Assembly (NCBI RefSeq): GCF_048007105.1
Contig: NZ_CP180352.1
Location: 3,534,001-3,598,000, forward strand
Source of the DNA: Minwuia sp048007105
Lineage (GTDB): Bacteria; Pseudomonadota; Alphaproteobacteria; Minwuiales; Minwuiaceae
DNA length: 64,000 nt
Direction of reading: 5' to 3'
The notes below the pieces were generated by a model that saw only the letters and a program-made list of their open reading frames with translations, was not told the DNA's origin and did no database searches. Position numbers and translations under genes: made by a program. Shown piece after piece: positions 35,691-43,445 of this stretch (position 1 is the stretch's first letter; the number at the start of each line of letters is the position of its first letter).

Positions 35691-36581
35691 TCAGACCGCG
35701 TAGGTCTGGATGAAACGCCCGGCCCTGTCGATAGCGTCCCGGCCCTCCGACAGCATCGGCGCGAACAGGTGCCAGACATGGATCATCCCGCCATTCTCCT
35801 CCAGCGTCGAGGTCACACCGTCCTCGATGGCCTTGCGGTGCAGACGCCGCGAGTTGTCCAGCAACGTCTCGCGCGTGCCGACCTGGATGAGAAGCGGCGG
35901 CAGGCCCTTCAGGTCGGCATGGATCGGCGAGGCCAGCGGGTCGCGGACATTCGCGCCGTTCAGGTAGAAGTCCGCCATCCGGCCGAGACCGGGCTGCTTC
36001 ACCATCGGATCGATGTCGTGATTGCTCGTCATCGTCTCGCCGACGCCTTCCAGATCGACCCAGGGCGAGATCGGGACCGCGCAGGCTGGCAGGTCCACGC
36101 CCTTATCGCGGAGACTGATCAGCGTGGCCATCGTCAGACCGCCACCGGCCGAATCCCCGGAGATGGCAATGTTGGCAGGGCTGGAACCGTTCGCCAGCAG
36201 CCAGCGATATGCCTTCACCGCGTCCTCGATCGCCGCCGGGAACGGGCTTTCCGGACCGAGACGGTAGTCGATCACCAGCACGCGGGCATCGGCCGCTTTC
36301 GACATGTCGTAGGCCAGACGGCGGTGGGTGTTGGGTGAACCGATGACGTAGCCGCCGCCATGCAGATAGAGAACGACCCGGCTGGCGCTGACGCCCGGTG
36401 CGGCGACCCACTCGGAGGCGATACCGTCCACATCGACGGCTTCGACGCTGGCGTCGTCAGGCAGCGGCAGGAACTGCGCCAGCTTCTCGAAGCGCTCCCG
36501 CATCTCCGACGGCGGCGGGTTCTCCGGCTGCGGCCGGCTGGTCAGCAATTCGACGATGGCGTCCAGTTCCTGAACGGTCAT
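35691..36581 (-). CDS. Alpha/beta hydrolase, hormone-sensitive lipase (HSL) family
   Basis: 296 residues. The HSL oxyanion motif HGGGYVIGS near residue 75 and nucleophile motif GDSAGGGL near residue 146 are exact; GMIHVWHLFAP holds the catalytic His and RDPLASPIHADLKGLPPLLI the Asp neighbourhood. Such enzymes are short-chain carboxylesterases. It begins with MTVQELDAIVELLTSRP, preceded by a GGGGAGG-like ribosome-binding site. Same strand as the oxygenase, 110 bases upstream of it. Confidence 0.88.
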   Translation of the reverse strand: MTVQELDAIVELLTSRPQPENPPPSEMRERFEKLAQFLPLPDDASVEAVDVDGIASEWVAAPGVSASRVVLYLHGGGYVIGSPNTHRRLAYDMSKAADARVLVIDYRLGPESPFPAAIEDAVKAYRWLLANGSSPANIAISGDSAGGGLTMATLISLRDKGVDLPACAVPISPWVDLEGVGETMTSNHDIDPMVKQPGLGRMADFYLNGANVRDPLASPIHADLKGLPPLLIQVGTRETLLDNSRRLHRKAIEDGVTSTLEENGGMIHVWHLFAPMLSEGRDAIDRAGRFIQTYAV

Positions 36582-36653
36582 GACTTCCTCCCCGTTTGTC
36601 GGCCCGAATACTGGCCCAGCCGTGTCCGGCGCTCAATGCCCGCCCGGCGCAGA

Positions 36654-37461
36654 TCAGCCCTCTTCGAAGAAGGCCATCAGGTCGTCATAGGCCTCCGGGT
36701 TCTGGATGAAGAACATGTGGCCGCCGTCATACATCGCCAGACGCCCGTCCGGCAGTCGCTCCGCCATCTTCCGCATCGTCTCTTCGGTCGCGATCTGGTC
36801 GAAGCGGCCGGCCCGCGCATTGCACCGGAATGCCGATGTCCGCCAGCGCATCCCAGCAGTCATGGCCACGCCGCGCCTCGACCTGCATCCGCGCGCCGTA
36901 TTCGTAGTTCGGTTCACCGTAGAACTCGGACTTGTCGGCGCGTTTCCGCAGCACATCCGCCTTGTCCGGATGATCGTCGAACCAGGCATCGGTCACGCGG
37001 TTGTCCGACAGTTTCGTCATGGTGCGGAAGCGCGTCTCCTGATCGAGGTCGGCCGGCAATTCGTGCAGCGGATAGGACGCCCCGCCTGCGCCGCCGGGCG
37101 AGGTGCACCAGAGCGCTGCGCGGCTGATCTTGCCCGGATTCCGCGCCAGAAGGTTCTGCAGCACCATGCCGCCGAAGGAGATGCCGACGGCCGGACAGGG
37201 CCCGATGCCGAGCGCGTCGATCACCGCCGCCGCATCGTCGGCATAGTTCGCCATCGTATAGCCGTCCTGCGGCTTCGACGTCTGGCCCAGGCCCCGCTGG
37301 TCATAGGTCGTTACCCGATAGCGTTTGGTCAGCGGACTGTCGGTCGGGTTCGGATGCCGGCGCAGATCGCTGCCCGTGCCCGAGATGACCAGCACGTCGG
37401 GCCCCTCGCCCGCCTGCTCGTAGTACAGCTTGTCCAGGTCGCGGATCTGGATGAATGGCAT
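36654..37461 (-). CDS. Alpha/beta hydrolase (one frame break)
   Basis: About 268 residues after repair. Elements: VLVISGTGSDLRRHPNP, TYDQRGLGQTSKP, nucleophile elbow GISFGGMVLQNLL (Ser near residue 95), and after the break MYDGGHMFFIQNPEAYDDL with the catalytic His. The frame changes near residue 217 (IGIPVQCAGR), repaired by removing one base in the run 36806-36813 to give a continuous ...GRRFDQIATEETM. Related to 3-oxoadipate enol-lactonase-like hydrolases. It starts 23 bases after tenA and may be the last gene of that operon. Confidence 0.78.
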
Positions 37462-37484
37462 GTGCGGTTCCTCCCCCTTCCAGT

Positions 37485-38147
37485 CTAGGCGCGGTCGAGG
37501 CCCATCTGCCAGAAGGCAGCTTCCAGACGGGTCGCCTGCCCGAATGTACGCGACAGGCGTTCGAAGCGCGCCTCGGTCAGGCGGCTCTCGGCCAGGACAT
37601 CCAGATGGGCGAGCGCACCGTCCATGACCTCGCGATACTCGTCGCCCGCATACATCTCGATCCAGGAGAGGTAGGGATTGCCTTCGCGCTTCGTGGCCGG
37701 ATCGGCTGCGAGCCGTGCGCCGATCTCGCCATAGCCGATGACGCAGGGCGCCAACGCCACATGCAGGTCCAGCACGTCGCCCGCCAGCCCGGCTTCCAGC
37801 ACGTAGCGGGTATAGGCCATGGTCTCGTCGGCCTCGGGCGCCGCCTCCATCTCCGCAGGAGAGATGCCGAAGCCGGCGCAGTAGTCGACATGCAGCTTCA
37901 TCTCGACGTCCAGAATGCCGTGTACCACCTCGGAAGCCGCGCGCATGTCGGCCAGATTGTCGGCCTTGTAGACCGCCAGCGCCCAGGCCCGGGCGAAGTG
38001 GATCAGGAAGAGATAGTCCTGGACCAGATAGTGACGGAAAGCGGCCTCGGGCAGCGATCCGTCCGCCATCCCGGCAACGAAGGGGTGGTCGATATAGGCC
38101 TGCCAGTCGTCGCGGCAGGCGTCGCGGAGCCGATCGAAGAGCCTCAT
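37485..38147 (-). CDS. tenA: TenA/thiaminase II family protein
   Basis: 220 residues, all-helical heme-oxygenase-like fold. Conserved positions include FRHYLVQDYLFLIHFARAWALA, HVDYCAGFGIS, the catalytic Cys in LDLHVALAPCVIGYGEIG (near residue 135), NPYLSWIEMYAGDEY and the C-terminal Glu region RLEAAFWQMGL. TenA hydrolyses aminopyrimidine breakdown products so that the pyrimidine can be reused for thiamine. No other thiamine gene is nearby. Its start overlaps the ferredoxin stop by 4 bases, tying it to the sulfur-mobilisation operon. Confidence 0.9.
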   Translation of the reverse strand: MRLFDRLRDACRDDWQAYIDHPFVAGMADGSLPEAAFRHYLVQDYLFLIHFARAWALAVYKADNLADMRAASEVVHGILDVEMKLHVDYCAGFGISPAEMEAAPEADETMAYTRYVLEAGLAGDVLDLHVALAPCVIGYGEIGARLAADPATKREGNPYLSWIEMYAGDEYREVMDGALAHLDVLAESRLTEARFERLSRTFGQATRLEAAFWQMGLDRA

Positions 38148-38476
38148 CCGATCAGCAGGTTCCGGGTCGCCCGGGGCAACTTCAGTTCGATGCCGTCAAG
38201 GTCCTGGGTGAGTTCGATCTGGCAGCCCAGCCGCGAGGTTTCCTGCAGGTCGAAGGCGAGATCCAGCATGTCCTCTTCCTCCTCCTTCGCTTCAGGCAGC
38301 CTGTCGTACCACGGGTCGGCGACGATCACGTGGCAGGTCGAGCAGGCCATCGAGCCTTCGCAGGCCCCTTCGATATCGATGTCGTTCTCGTGGGCCACGT
38401 CGAGAACCGACTGCCCGGGCTTCGCTTCCACGGTGGTGCGTTCACCCTTGGAATTGATGAAATGTACCTTGATCAC
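38144..38476 (-). CDS. fdx: 2Fe-2S ferredoxin (adrenodoxin type)
   Basis: 110 residues. The cluster motif C-x5-C-x2-C reads EGACEGSMACSTCHVIV (Cys near 39, 45 and 48) with a fourth Cys in SRLGCQIEL near residue 85. The acidic stretch AKEEEEDMLDLAF is the usual partner-docking surface of Isc-type/adrenodoxin ferredoxins, which donate electrons in Fe-S cluster assembly. It overlaps the upstream desulfurase gene and the downstream tenA by 4 bases each. Confidence 0.92.
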   Translation of the reverse strand: MIKVHFINSKGERTTVEAKPGQSVLDVAHENDIDIEGACEGSMACSTCHVIVADPWYDRLPEAKEEEEDMLDLAFDLQETSRLGCQIELTQDLDGIELKLPRATRNLLIG

Positions 38477-39615
38477 GCCCGCGCCTTTCCGATCGCGCGG
38501 GCCAGCGCGTCAACCGCGATCACCATGTCCTCTTCCGTGTTCGTGCGTCCTATGCCGATGCGTATGGAGGAGCGGATTTCCTTTTCCGTCAAGCCGATGG
38601 CACGAAGGACATGAGACAGCTCGGAGGATTCCGACGAACAGGCCGAGCCTGTGGAGACCGCAATTTCCGGCGCATTCCGGATCACGTCGTCGGCGTCAGC
38701 GCCCTCGATACGGAAGTTCAGATTGCCCGGCAGCCGCATGATCTCCGAACCGTTCAGCGTCAGCCCCTCGACGCGGTCGCGCAGCGCCCGCCACAACCCG
38801 TTGCGCAGCGCCGAGATCGACTTCCGCTCCTCGGCCATGGTCCGGCGCGCCTTGGCGGCCGCGGCGCCCATGCCGACAGCGAGCGGCGTCGGAACGGTGC
38901 CCGACCGGAAGTTCTCCTGCTGACCGCCGCCATGCATCAGTGGCGGCAGTTCACGGCGCGCGCGGGCGGACAGGATCAACGCCCCGATGCCCTTCGGTCC
39001 ATAGAATTTGTGAGCCGACAGGCTGAGCATGTCGACGCCAAGCCGGTCGAGATCGACGGGCATGCGGCCGGCGGCCTGGGCCGCATCGCAGTGCAGCCAC
39101 GCGCCCGCGGCTTGCGCCATCCGGCCGATGGCGGCGACGGGTTCGATGGTGCCGATCTCGTTGTTGGCCAACATCACCGAGACAAGCCCGACATCGCCCT
39201 TGTCCAGTTCCGCCTGGACCCGTTCGGGGTCGACGCCGCCACCCTGATCGACCGAAAGCCAGGTCACCGGACATCCGGCGGCCTTCGCGCTCTCGATGAC
39301 ACAGGGATGCTCGATCTCGGTTGCGAGGATGCGGTTCTGTTCGGGCGGCAGCACGGCGGCTGCGCCCTTGATGGCCCAGTTGTTGGCCTCGGTGGCGCCG
39401 CTGGTGAAGATCACGCCGGGCTCGGTCGCGTTGACCAGATGGGCGATCTCCGTCCGGGCGATATCGACCGCGGCTTCCGCCGACCAGCCGTGCTCGTGAT
39501 GCCGCGAATGCGGGTTGCCCTGCCGCTCGGTGAACCAGGGCAGCATCTCCTGCAACACCTCCGGATCGACGGGCGTGGTGGCGTGGTTGTCGAGATAGAT
39601 CGCGCCCGGCGTCAT
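38473..39615 (-). CDS. Cysteine desulfurase (NifS/IscS family), copy 2
   Basis: 380 residues; a PLP enzyme that removes sulfur from cysteine as a persulfide. IYLDNHATTPVDPEVLQEM opens the protein; the PLP lysine is in SLSAHKFYGPKG, the HPC-like motif in EIEHPCVIESAKA, and the sulfur-carrying loop is STGSACSSESSELSHVL. Start at 39615, overlapping the stop of the first desulfurase gene by 4 bases. Located directly before the ferredoxin, it is the likelier Isc-like donor of the pair. No iscU, sufU or hscA is in the window. Confidence 0.9.
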   Translation of the reverse strand: MTPGAIYLDNHATTPVDPEVLQEMLPWFTERQGNPHSRHHEHGWSAEAAVDIARTEIAHLVNATEPGVIFTSGATEANNWAIKGAAAVLPPEQNRILATEIEHPCVIESAKAAGCPVTWLSVDQGGGVDPERVQAELDKGDVGLVSVMLANNEIGTIEPVAAIGRMAQAAGAWLHCDAAQAAGRMPVDLDRLGVDMLSLSAHKFYGPKGIGALILSARARRELPPLMHGGGQQENFRSGTVPTPLAVGMGAAAAKARRTMAEERKSISALRNGLWRALRDRVEGLTLNGSEIMRLPGNLNFRIEGADADDVIRNAPEIAVSTGSACSSESSELSHVLRAIGLTEKEIRSSIRIGIGRTNTEEDMVIAVDALARAIGKARA

Positions 39616-40718
39616 GCCGCCCGCTTCCGCGCCCAGAGGTCCCGCCAGACGGCCACCAGGGCGTCGATGTCGGCGTCGTTCGTCATCCATCCGGTCGAGA
39701 TCCGTATCGCCTCGCCTGCGGCGGCTTCCGTCTCGCCCATGGCGCGAAGCACATGGGACGGCGTCACCTTGCCCGAACTGCAGGCCGACCCGGCGCTGAC
39801 AGCGATGCCGCCGAGATCGAGGGCCATGACCTGGGTCTCCGCCGTCACGCCCGGCATGCGCACACAGGTCGTGTTCGGCGCCCGCAGGGCATCCCTGCCG
39901 TGGATGACCGCTTCGGGACAACTCTCCAGCAATGCAGTCTCCATCCGGTCGCGCAACCCGGTCAGCCGCTCCTGCTCGGCGGCGCCGTGGACCGCAACCG
40001 CCGCGGCCGCCGCGCCGAAGCCGGCAATGCCGGTCAGGTTCTCGGTACCGGCGCGCCGGCGTTGCTCCTGCCCGCCCCCCTTCAGCAGCGGCTCGGGATC
40101 AAGACCGGGCCGGACCAGAAGCGCGCCGCAGCCCGCCGGCCCTCCCAGCTTGTGCGCCGAGAGACTGACGAGGTCGGCCAGTTCGGTGACCGCCGCGAGA
40201 TCGATCTTCCCCGGCGCCTGCACCGCGTCGGCGTGCAGCAGCGCGTCCGCCGCGCGGCAGAGAGCGGCAAGTCCCTCCAACGGCTGGACGACACCGGTCT
40301 CGTTGTTCACCGAAGGGACCGAGACAAGGGCGCCAGACGTACCCGACAGCGTCATCTCCAGCGCCTTGAGGTCGATGAGGCCGCTGGAATCGACCGGCAC
40401 AGCCTGGCCGTTCGCGGCAGGCCGCAGAACGGAATCGTGCGAGGTGGCGGCGAACAGCAGGGGCCCGGCGGCGAGTGACAGCGCCCAGTTGTTGGCCTCC
40501 GTGCCGCCGGCGGTGAAATGGACGCTGTTCGGAGGCGTGGCGGCAAGTCTGGCGATGTCGCGCCGGGCTGCGTCGATCAGCGCGCGGGCCCGACGGCCTT
40601 CCGCATGAACGCTGGAGGCGTTGCCGGTGATCTCCAGCGCCTCGCGCATGGCGTCCTTCGCTTCGGGACGAAGCGGTGCCGTTGCATTGCAGTCGAGATA
40701 ATGCCGGTCGGGCGTCAT
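39612..40718 (-). CDS. Cysteine desulfurase (NifS/IscS family), copy 1
   Basis: 368 residues, a divergent paralogue of the next gene. RHYLDCNATAPLRPEAKDAM, the PLP lysine in SLSAHKLGGPAGCGALL, a GGGQEQRRRAGTENLTGIAGF segment and the catalytic loop SAGSACSSGKVTPSHVL are intact. It begins 13 bases after cysE, so serine acetylation and desulfuration are probably co-expressed. Two adjacent desulfurases on one transcript suggest different sulfur acceptors. Which acceptor each serves cannot be read here. Confidence 0.9.
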   Translation of the reverse strand: MTPDRHYLDCNATAPLRPEAKDAMREALEITGNASSVHAEGRRARALIDAARRDIARLAATPPNSVHFTAGGTEANNWALSLAAGPLLFAATSHDSVLRPAANGQAVPVDSSGLIDLKALEMTLSGTSGALVSVPSVNNETGVVQPLEGLAALCRAADALLHADAVQAPGKIDLAAVTELADLVSLSAHKLGGPAGCGALLVRPGLDPEPLLKGGGQEQRRRAGTENLTGIAGFGAAAAAVAVHGAAEQERLTGLRDRMETALLESCPEAVIHGRDALRAPNTTCVRMPGVTAETQVMALDLGGIAVSAGSACSSGKVTPSHVLRAMGETEAAAGEAIRISTGWMTNDADIDALVAVWRDLWARKRAA

Positions 40719-40731
40719 GGCCCCCGGTGTA

Positions 40732-41481
40732 TCAATCCTCGCCGCCGGAAACGACCCTGACTTTGGGCTCGTCGCGGTCGTCGAGCTTCTTCTCGAGTTC
40801 CTCGATGCGCGCCTGCATCGTCTCCATCTGCTCCATCATCTCAGACATGCGGAGTTGCACGGGGTTGGAAACGCCGTTGGTCGGCATGCCGTAAGCGGCA
40901 AACGAGGCATGCCGGACGTCCTCGTCCTTCTCGACCAGACGCGGCTTCGACTTGCCAACGACCTCGGCCGGGATGCCGACGACGGTGGCGCCGGGCGGCA
41001 CTTCCTTGACGACGACCGCGTTCGCGCCCACCCGAGCGCCGGCGCGGACCGTGATCGGCCCGAGCACCTGCGCGCCGGATCCGACGATCACGTCGTCTTC
41101 CAGCGTCGGATGGCGCTTCTGGCCGACCTGCGAGGCTGAGTCCACGGATGGCGCGACACCGCCCAGGGTGACGTCGTGATAGAGCGTGACATTGTCGCCG
41201 ATCTCGGCGGTCTCGCCGATCACCACACCCATGCCGTGGTCGATGAAGAAGCGCCGTCCGATGGTGGCGCCGGGATGAATCTCGATACCGGTCATGAAGC
41301 GGCCGATCTGGGAGACATAGCGTCCCAGCAGGAAGAAGCGGCGACGCCACAGGGCATTCGCGATGCGGTAGAACAGGACCGCATGGAAGCTCGGATAGCA
41401 GAGCACGATCTCCAGCGTCGACTTCGCCGCCGGGTCGCGTTCCTTGATGGCCGCGATGTCATCACGGAGGACATCAAACAT
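40732..41481 (-). CDS. cysE: Serine O-acetyltransferase with C-terminal coiled coil
   Basis: 249 residues; makes O-acetylserine for cysteine synthesis. The hexapeptide-repeat beta-helix (about 60-190) carries the catalytic RRFFIDHGMGVVIGETAEIG and NVTLYHDVTLGG segments. The N-terminal helical domain is short, as in EpsC-type enzymes. The C-terminus is unusual: about 45 residues with a coiled-coil heptad run (MSEMMEQMETMQARIEELEK) and a final VVSGGED, lacking the terminal Ile that classical CysE inserts into CysK. A strong ribosome-binding site (AAAGGAG) precedes the ATG. First gene of the sulfur operon. Confidence 0.9.
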   Translation of the reverse strand: MFDVLRDDIAAIKERDPAAKSTLEIVLCYPSFHAVLFYRIANALWRRRFFLLGRYVSQIGRFMTGIEIHPGATIGRRFFIDHGMGVVIGETAEIGDNVTLYHDVTLGGVAPSVDSASQVGQKRHPTLEDDVIVGSGAQVLGPITVRAGARVGANAVVVKEVPPGATVVGIPAEVVGKSKPRLVEKDEDVRHASFAAYGMPTNGVSNPVQLRMSEMMEQMETMQARIEELEKKLDDRDEPKVRVVSGGED

Positions 41482-41521
41482 GCCGCATCTCCTTTCGAGC
41501 CAATGGCTCCCACCGCGACCA

Positions 41522-41549
41522 TATATATTTCACATGGAAAACGCGTCAA
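41522..41549 (-). promoter_or_regulatory. Candidate sigma70 promoter for the cysE operon
   Basis: On the minus strand TTGACG (41549-41544) and TATATA (41527-41522) are separated by 16 bp, or 17 bp if the -10 is read one base on. Transcription would begin about 33 bases before the cysE ATG. The region is the most AT-rich in the divergent gap to the hydrolase gene. No IscR or iron-response box could be confirmed. Confidence 0.5.
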
Positions 41550-41658
41550 TAAATGCACGCCCTACAAATACTGGCGCGAGAAGCAATATAACTATATGTA
41601 AGCGCCCGGACCGGCGGACCGGCCCCTCCCCGAAATCTCAGGAGCCACTCGCGAGACC

Positions 41659-42312
41659 ATGCCCGAAGTCATTTTCAACGGACCCGATGGACGCCTCGAA
41701 GGCCGCTACCACCACATCGAGGACGAGAACGCCCCGATCGCGCTGATCCTGCATCCGCACCCGCAGTTCGGCGGCAACATGAACCACAAGCTGGTCTACA
41801 ACCTGTTCCAGATGTTCAAGGCGCGCGGCTTCGCCGTGCTGCGGTTCAACTTCCGCGGCGTGGGCCGCAGCCAGGGCGAGTTCGATCAGGGCATTGGCGA
41901 ACTGTCGGACGCCGCCTCGGCGCTGGACTGGATGCAGCAGATCAAGCCGGACGCGCAGGCCTGCTGGATCGCCGGCTATTCCTTCGGTGCCTGGATCGGC
42001 ATGCAGTTGCTGATGCGCCGTCCCGAGGTCGAGGGCTTCATATCGGTTTCCCCGCCGGCGAGCATGTTCGACTTCTCCTTCCTGGCGCCCTGCCCATCAT
42101 CGGGCCTGATCGTCCACGGCACCGACGATGACGTCGTACCGGAGGCAGACGTCCAGAAACTGGTCGACAAGCTGAAGTCCCAGAAGGGCATCGTCATCGA
42201 CTACGAGAAGATCGACGGCGCCTCGCATTTCTACGAGACCGGCCTGACCGACGTGGACCAGATATCCGGTCAGTATGTCGACCGCCGCCGTGCGGAGAGC
42301 ATGGCGGGCTGA
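41659..42312 (+). CDS. Alpha/beta hydrolase (COG2945 type)
   Basis: 217 residues. LILHPHPQFGGNMNHKLVYNL, RFNFRGVGRSQGEFDQG and nucleophile elbow AGYSFGAWIGMQLL (Ser near residue 107) are diagnostic of this small dienelactone-hydrolase-like group; VHGTDDDVVPE gives the Asp and GASHFY the His. In alphaproteobacteria this gene is often found next to cysteine desulfurase/Fe-S assembly genes, as here, but its substrate is unknown. Its last 43 bases overlap the convergent anmK gene. Confidence 0.82.
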   Translation: MPEVIFNGPDGRLEGRYHHIEDENAPIALILHPHPQFGGNMNHKLVYNLFQMFKARGFAVLRFNFRGVGRSQGEFDQGIGELSDAASALDWMQQIKPDAQACWIAGYSFGAWIGMQLLMRRPEVEGFISVSPPASMFDFSFLAPCPSSGLIVHGTDDDVVPEADVQKLVDKLKSQKGIVIDYEKIDGASHFYETGLTDVDQISGQYVDRRRAESMAG

Positions 42313-43376
42313 ACCGTCCGCCCGCCCGGCATCGGCGCGGGAACACCGGTCGTCTCGGGCAGGCTGAGGGGCAGCCCTCTCTCCGAACGCACGGCCAGCC
42401 AGGCAAAACACTGGGCCTCGAGCGCATCGCCGTTCCAGCCGGCGGCCTCCGCCGGCTCGACGGGCGCCTCGAGGCGCGCCGCCAGCCTTTCCATCAAGTA
42501 GGCGTTCTTGCGGCCGCCACCCGTGACAACCCAGCCAACCGGTTGCTCCGGGAAATGCTCACGCGACGCCGCCACGGTCTCCACGACGAACTCGAGCAGC
42601 GTCGCAAGCTGATTCTCCAGCGAGTCCGCCTCGCTCGGGCGCACATCAAAATCATTTCGATCCAATGATTTGGGTGGGACTCTTGATAGATAACTTGCGC
42701 GAAGTGCGGATTCGACGACGGACATGTCAGGCTGCCCAATGCGGGCCAGCTGACCATCCTTGTCGAAGCTGCGTCCTGTTCGGCTCAGCATGAGGTCGTC
42801 CAGTTGTGCGTTGGCCGGACCGGTATCGAAGGCCAGGATCGCGTCGCCCTCACCGATCCATGTCACGTTGCCGACACCACCCAGATTGAGCACGCAGAAC
42901 GGCCGTTCGATGCCGGCCGAAAGCGCCCGGTGATATAGCGGCGCAAAGGGCGCGCCCTGCCCGCCCGCAGCGACATCCGCAGTTCTGAAATCGGCCACAA
43001 CCGGCAGCCCGAAATGGTCGGCGATGCGCTGCGCGTCGCCGATCTGGACCGTCAGCCGTTTCTCGGGATCATGAAAGGTCGTCTGGCCGTGAAACCCGAC
43101 GAGATCCACGCTGCGGGCCGCATCCGGGTGCATCTGAAGGAACGAGGCGATGGCGCGGATATGGGCAGCCGTTACAGCTTCGACCGCTTCTGCCGACGGA
43201 TCGGGCCGCCTCAGCGATGCCCGCACCGCCTGACGTTCCGAGGGCTGGTAGACGAACTCACCCGACGGGCCGGGTTCGATCAGGCTTTCCCCGTCGGTCC
43301 GGAGCACGGCGACATCGATCGCGTCCATCGAGGTGCCGCTCATCAGGCCGATCACCGTCCTTGCTGCGTCCGTCAA
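42270..43376 (-). CDS. anmK: Anhydro-N-acetylmuramic acid kinase
   Basis: 368 residues; phosphorylates and opens 1,6-anhydroMurNAc during peptidoglycan recycling. VIGLMSGTSMDAIDVAV, VGFHGQTTFHDP, LPVVADFRTADVAAGGQGAPFAP, LNLGGVGNVTW, FDTGPANAQLDDLM and VVTGGGRKNAYLM follow the AnmK order. The segment encoding PPKSLDRNDFD (about 42645-42712) has strikingly AT-rich codons and contains an 8-bp inverted repeat, unlike the rest of the gene. The 3' end overlaps the convergent hydrolase by 43 bases. tyrS is divergent, 69 bases away. Confidence 0.93.
   Translation of the reverse strand: MTDAARTVIGLMSGTSMDAIDVAVLRTDGESLIEPGPSGEFVYQPSERQAVRASLRRPDPSAEAVEAVTAAHIRAIASFLQMHPDAARSVDLVGFHGQTTFHDPEKRLTVQIGDAQRIADHFGLPVVADFRTADVAAGGQGAPFAPLYHRALSAGIERPFCVLNLGGVGNVTWIGEGDAILAFDTGPANAQLDDLMLSRTGRSFDKDGQLARIGQPDMSVVESALRASYLSRVPPKSLDRNDFDVRPSEADSLENQLATLLEFVVETVAASREHFPEQPVGWVVTGGGRKNAYLMERLAARLEAPVEPAEAAGWNGDALEAQCFAWLAVRSERGLPLSLPETTGVPAPMPGGRTVQPAMLSARRRSTY
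42649..42671. repeat. AT-rich inverted repeat inside anmK
   Basis: AAATCATT (42649-42656) and AATGATTT (42664-42671) form a perfect 8-bp inverted repeat with a 7-base loop. It lies within ~65 bases of AT-rich sequence inside a GC-rich gene. It could be an intragenic protein-binding site or mRNA hairpin; this is inference from structure alone. Confidence 0.45.
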
Positions 43377-43445
43377 ACCTTGCCCTTTCGGATCGATGTG
43401 GTAGATGCGCGGGCCTGATCCTCACCGATTTTCGAAGCCCGCGCC

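Noticed and set aside
36654..37461. Two separate short genes in this interval
   Set aside because: The two frames together give one continuous alpha/beta hydrolase with nucleophile and histidine in the expected order.
38611..40608. A 665-codon plus-strand open frame opposite the two cysteine desulfurases
   Set aside because: Antisense shadow; composition is typical of complementary frames in high-GC DNA.
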